Shown in pieces: positions 1 to 5,080 of a DNA stretch of 5,080 bases. Both the position numbers and the translations under genes were made by a program. The stretch spans positions 1-5,080 of the forward strand of contig JAKAMA010000210.1 in NCBI GenBank assembly GCA_021813085.1, in the 5' to 3' direction. The notes below the pieces were generated by a model. It had not been told where the DNA came from and ran no database searches. It worked only from the letters and a program-made list of their open reading frames with translations. Within the stretch, counting starts at the first letter, position 1, and every line of letters begins with the position of its first letter. The stretch comes from Chloroflexota bacterium (GTDB lineage: Bacteria > Chloroflexota > Dehalococcoidia > DSTF01 > JACRBR01).

Positions 1-78
1 GCTCTGGGGTTTGGCGTGGGCGGTCGTATGGGGGTGGGGGAGGTAATGGAAGGAATGGCAGTGGGTTAGTGGTTTTGC
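1..78. other. G-rich leader upstream of tRNA-Phe, no gene
   Basis: This stretch is strongly G-rich on the plus strand, with G-runs at 6-9, 18-20, 30-34 and 36-40. I find no open frame with family resemblance. The tRNA promoter should lie here, but no convincing -35/-10 pair with normal spacing is visible. TTGGCG at 11-16 resembles a -35 box but has no matching -10. The long loops between the G-runs make only a non-canonical quadruplex possible. Confidence 0.4.
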
Positions 79-151
<73 letters not shown>

Positions 152-190
152 TTTCAGGGAAGTGCTTACAATACAACGAGTTATAGAAAC

Positions 191-226
191 GGGCCGCCGA
201 CGCGAAGTCGGCGGCCCGTGCGTTTT
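191..226 (+). terminator. Hairpin terminator after tRNA-Phe, probably bidirectional
   Basis: A perfect 11-bp stem, GGGCCGCCGAC (191-201) with GTCGGCGGCCC (207-217), closes a GCGAA loop. On the plus strand it is followed by GTGCG and a TTTT tract (223-226). On the minus strand the same stem is followed directly by GTTTCTATAA, which is a better U-rich tail. It therefore probably stops tRNA-Phe transcription from the left and the long operon from the right. The hairpin is seen directly; its function in both directions is inferred. Confidence 0.8.
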
Positions 227-250
227 CAGGCGATTTTGGGCGTTTTCGAG
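221..250. repeat. Three 10-bp blocks with phased T-tracts
   Basis: Three consecutive 10-nt blocks (221-230, 231-240, 241-250) share the pattern CG(T/A)TTTT followed by purine-rich bases. TTTT tracts lie at 223-226, 234-237 and 243-246. The spacing is about one helical turn, which predicts local DNA curvature. The tracts may also serve as extra U-tracts behind the adjacent terminator. The role is unknown. Confidence 0.45.
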
Positions 251-290
251 GGGGGGTAGAGGGAGGGTAGAGGGCCCCCCCCTCCCTCGA
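250..290. repeat. G-quadruplex-capable G-runs with 11-nt direct repeat and C8 run
   Basis: The plus strand carries G7 (250-256), TAGA, GGG (261-263), A, GGG (265-267), TAGA and GGG (272-274). That is a canonical four-run G-quadruplex pattern with loops of 4, 1 and 4 nt. The element GGGTAGAGGG(A/C) occurs twice in tandem (254-264 and 265-275). C8 at 275-282 and CCCTCGA at 284-290 follow. GAGGGAGGG (259-267) is exactly complementary to CCCTCCCTC (280-288), and TCGAGGG (246-252) is complementary to CCCTCGA (284-290). The block can therefore fold either as duplex hairpins or as a quadruplex. Confidence 0.6.
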
Positions 291-419
291 CCCTTCTCTT
301 GGCCCCCTGTCCAAGCGATGCGATGCCCGCCGCCGGATGCCGGATCGGACGGACTCGCTCCTCGTCCTGCTACTCCGCGACCGGGGCACCCCATACTCCG
401 ACCCGAACCGACTTCGCAC
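291..419. other. Untranslated 3' region of the operon, no gene seen
   Basis: This is the minus-strand trailer between the stop of the cupin-CMD gene and the G-run block. It holds only small direct repeats: GCCGGAT twice (332-338, 339-345) and GCGAT twice (315-319, 320-324). No convincing small gene or second terminator is visible. Confidence 0.4.
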
Positions 420-1301
420 TCATCGAGGCACCTGCGCGAACACTTCCCGGGCTACGCCGACGGCCGTCACGGCGTTCGGCCAGCCCGAGTAGAACGCCAT
501 CTGGATGATGGCCTCCACCAACTCCTCGCGCGTCACGCCATTCTGAAGCGCGAGCGCCAGGTGCGACCGAAGCTGGTCCGGGCGGTTCATCGCGATCAGC
601 GCACTCACGGTCGCCAGGCTGCGATCCCGCCGTGACAGCCCCGGCCGGGCCCAGACATCGCCGAAGAGCACGCTGTCCGTCAGCTGGGCGAGCTTGGGCG
701 CGATATCCCCCATCAGACTCTGCGCCCTCGAAGGCGTCGCGCCAGCCGTTCCACCAGCCGCTCCACTGGCCGCAGGCGACAGTGGCGCGACTCCTGGTGC
801 GGCCGGTGCCGCGTACTTCGCGTCGCTGACCTGCTCCTCCCAATCCACCGTCCGGCCGTCGAGCGCCTCGGCGAGCGCGACGTGCGTCATCGCCGCGTTC
901 GGCGCTGCGCCGTGCCAGTGCTTCACCCCGGGCGGAATCCAGACGATGTCGCCCGGCCGGATCTCTTCGGCGGGATCGCCCCAGCGCTGCACGCGACCGA
1001 TCCCCGCCGTCACGATGAGCGTCTGGCCACGCGGGTGCGTGTGCCACGCGGTTCGGGCGCCTGCCTCGAAGGTGACGACACCGCCCGAGGGACGCACCCC
1101 CTCTCGCGCCTGACTCTCGAAGAACGGGCTCACACGTGCGACACCGGTGAAGCGCTCTCGCGGCGCCGGTTGTGCCTCGCGCATTCCGTTGCGGCTGACG
1201 ATGATCCGCGAGGTGGTGTGCGTCTGTCCTTCTGTCGTCGTCGCGGCCAGCGGGAGGACGAGCAGTCCGAGGATGCGGAGAGAGCGGGTGTTGATGGGCA
1301 T
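420..1301 (-). CDS. Exported cupin-carboxymuconolactone decarboxylase (CMD) domain fusion protein
   Basis: The 293-residue product has an N-terminal signal peptide (hydrophobic residues about 8-20, likely cleavage near 25). A cupin domain spans about 74-145. Cupin motif 1 gives G81, H87, H89 and Q93, with Gln where the usual metal ligand is Glu. Motif 2 gives G117, P123, G125 and H128, with H130 close by. An Ala/Pro/Gly-rich linker (about 163-192) leads to an alpha-helical CMD/AhpD-like domain (about 196-290) containing H247. The protein has no cysteine, so the CXXC redox centre of AhpD peroxidases is absent and the domain is nearer to the gamma-CMD (PcaC) type. Cupin-CMD proteins are a known architecture, often near aldo/keto reductases and SnoaL-like genes, but their substrates are poorly defined. 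The ATG follows the upstream stop by one base (TGA-G-ATG), with a weak GGGG ribosome site 7 nt before it. It is the last gene of the operon. Confidence 0.9.
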   Translation of the reverse strand: MPINTRSLRILGLLVLPLAATTTEGQTHTTSRIIVSRNGMREAQPAPRERFTGVARVSPFFESQAREGVRPSGGVVTFEAGARTAWHTHPRGQTLIVTAGIGRVQRWGDPAEEIRPGDIVWIPPGVKHWHGAAPNAAMTHVALAEALDGRTVDWEEQVSDAKYAAPAAPGVAPLSPAASGAAGGTAGATPSRAQSLMGDIAPKLAQLTDSVLFGDVWARPGLSRRDRSLATVSALIAMNRPDQLRSHLALALQNGVTREELVEAIIQMAFYSGWPNAVTAVGVAREVFAQVPR

Positions 1302-1302
1302 C

Positions 1303-1785
1303 TCACGACCCCGGCGTCACCTGTCGCGTGAACGCGAGCGCCGCGAGCTTCCACGCGCCCCCCTGCTGCACGTACGTCTCGGTCACGAAGAACGGATTGG
1401 AGACCTCGTTCCCCCCAACGACCGCGTCCAGCCGGATGCGCTGGAGCACGACGGCGGTCGCGCCGATGACGTGCGCCGACGCCTCGAAGATCTCGGCGTG
1501 TTTGTAGTGGATACCGCCGCCGCGGATGATGTCGACCTCCTGTTTCCGCCCCCACGCGCCGCCCATGTGCACGAAGACGGCCTCCTCGTGAAAGAGCGCG
1601 GCCAGCGTGTCGGCCTGCTTCTCGGCCATCCACCGCCACTTCGCGCGGGAGAGGTCGAGCACTTCCTGCTCCGCCTTCGTGTGAGCCGCCGCAGCGGGAG
1701 GCGCAGTGGCTTGCGCCGCGGCGGGTGCCGTGGGCGCGAGAGTCACGAGAGTCAGGGCGACGAACGTCAGAACGATGCGCTTCAT
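1303..1785 (-). CDS. Exported NTF2/SnoaL-like protein (DUF4440-type)
   Basis: The 160-residue product starts at the ATG at 1783-1785. It opens [10 protein letters not shown], a textbook Sec signal peptide with likely cleavage after an AQA near residue 25. The mature part (about 36-155) has the cone-shaped NTF2-like pattern: a first helix ([20 protein letters not shown], residues 42-61), then [13 protein letters not shown] (64-76), and C-terminal strands ending [12 protein letters not shown] (144-155). Family members are small ligand-binding or isomerase-like proteins, and no specific reaction can be read from the sequence. A longer frame begins with an ATG at 1840-1842, directly after the TAG of the upstream gene. 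It would place 19 non-hydrophobic residues before the signal peptide, so I prefer the internal start, although neither start has a clear Shine-Dalgarno site. The next gene downstream follows after one base. Confidence 0.87.
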   Translation of the reverse strand: MKRIVLTFVALTLVTLAPTAPAAAQATAPPAAAAHTKAEQEVLDLSRAKWRWMAEKQADTLAALFHEEAVFVHMGGAWGRKQEVDIIRGGGIHYKHAEIFEASAHVIGATAVVLQRIRLDAVVGGNEVSNPFFVTETYVQQGGAWKLAALAFTRQVTPGS

Positions 1786-1842
1786 GAACGTGGTGATGAG
1801 AGGATGATCGAGCACCGTTAGGCACCCGTTACGCGGCCGCAT
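1786..1842 (-). other. 57-nt intercistronic spacer with TAACGG direct repeat
   Basis: If the NTF2-like gene starts at 1785, this is the only real gap within the operon. Read on the minus strand it holds TAACGGGTGCC immediately followed by TAACGGTGCTC, an imperfect tandem repeat within 1809-1831. It could be an operator, an mRNA processing element or simply the start of a longer coding frame. No -35/-10 pair is convincing. Confidence 0.35.
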
Positions 1843-4824
<2,982 letters not shown>

Positions 4825-4828
<4 letters not shown>

Positions 4829-5067
4829 CGCTTCGGCGGCGCCTCCACGCCCGAGAAGACCAGCACGGCATCCGGCAGGCGCTGCCCACGGACCTCGACG
4901 GCGCGCACGGCCGCGTTCAGCTCCGTCAGCTCACCCGGCGTGAACCGCACGTCCGCGGCGCCCGCATTCTCGACCATGTGCGCCATCTGCGTCGTCCCCG
5001 GGATGGGGACGATCCACGGCTGCTGCGCCATCAGCCAGGCGAGCGCGATCTGGGCAGGGGTGGTCTC
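4825..5067 (-). CDS. Aldo/keto reductase, C-terminal fragment (interrupted or cut near the window edge)
   Basis: The frame encodes the last quarter of an aldo/keto reductase. From TPAQIALAWLMAQ through the cofactor motif [13 protein letters not shown] to a C-terminal end in APPKR, it follows the complete reductase at 2769-3761 closely ([26 protein letters not shown]). Homology is readable up to codons ETTPAQ ending at 5067. The next codon is an in-frame TGA (5068-5070). The first internal ATG (5029-5031) would give only 68 residues without barrel or catalytic tetrad, so this is not a working enzyme as shown. The bases after the break (5068-5080) are much less GC-rich than the rest. Either the gene was broken by an insertion, or the sequence ends in an assembly error or contig edge. 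The TGA of this gene overlaps the hydrolase ATG, which shows that an intact version belonged to the operon. Confidence 0.82.
4842..4846 (-). promoter_or_regulatory. Distant Shine-Dalgarno site of the alpha/beta hydrolase
   Basis: GGAGG on the minus strand lies 13 nt before the ATG at 4828, longer than the usual 5-9 nt. Initiation probably relies partly on coupling through the ATGA overlap with the upstream reductase. Confidence 0.45.
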
Positions 5068-5080
5068 TCAGTGTTTTGTG
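5068..5080. other. AT-richer edge sequence, not part of the reductase
   Basis: The 13 bases TCAGTGTTTTGTG bring a stop codon into the reductase frame and have only 5 G/C. They could be the first bases of an inserted element or unreliable contig-end sequence. Too little is present to identify it. Confidence 0.35.

Noticed and set aside
11..49. TTGGCG (11-16) with TAATGG (44-49) as a tRNA promoter
   Set aside because: The spacing of 27 nt is far from the usual 16-18 nt, so the pair is not convincing.
383..392. GGGGCACCCC palindrome as an operon terminator just after the cupin-CMD stop
   Set aside because: It allows only about 3 bp with a 4-nt loop, and no U-tract follows on the minus strand.
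1130..1825. Long alternative frames on both strands over the NTF2-like and cupin-CMD genes (for example 1147-1821 plus, 1130-1825 minus)
   Set aside because: They are Arg-rich low-complexity translations typical of GC-rich shadow frames, while the genes in the chosen frames have domains and signal peptides.

Overview
The window is GC-rich (roughly two thirds G+C) bacterial DNA with one tRNA gene and a dense block of protein genes. All protein genes lie on the minus strand. Lipoprotein and Sec-type signal peptides point to a Gram-negative-type bacterium. The composition, the gene content and the repeated octamer CGTTAGGC/GCCTAACG make me think of Gemmatimonadota or a similar high-GC soil or aquatic lineage, but that is an impression and not a demonstrated assignment.

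Layout, left to right. Positions 1-78 are G-rich with no gene. A complete tRNA-Phe (anticodon GAA) lies on the plus strand at 79-151. It is followed by a perfect 11-bp GC hairpin at 191-217 that can terminate transcription from either side. Positions 221-290 hold three helically spaced T-tracts and then a G-quadruplex-capable G-run cluster with an 11-nt direct repeat, next to a C8 run. Positions 291-419 show no gene.

Positions 420-5067 form a tightly packed minus-strand gene series. In transcription order (right to left) it encodes the C-terminal part of an aldo/keto reductase (broken or cut near the window edge), an exported alpha/beta hydrolase, a complete aldo/keto reductase, a lipoprotein of the SMP-30/gluconolactonase beta-propeller type, an exported NTF2/SnoaL-like (DUF4440-type) protein, and an exported fusion of a cupin to a carboxymuconolactone-decarboxylase (CMD) domain. 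Three junctions are ATGA stop/start overlaps and one has a single-base gap, so the genes are almost certainly one translationally coupled operon. The shared terminator would be the hairpin at 191-217.

Functionally the operon combines two NADPH-type oxidoreductases with a hydrolase, a possible lactonase, a small cone-fold protein and a cupin-CMD protein. Four of the six products carry export signals. Such a set could hydrolyse and reduce or ring-open small ester, lactone or carbonyl compounds across the cell envelope. No substrate can be named from the sequence. I see no CRISPR array, phage gene, complete mobile element or clearly new defence system.
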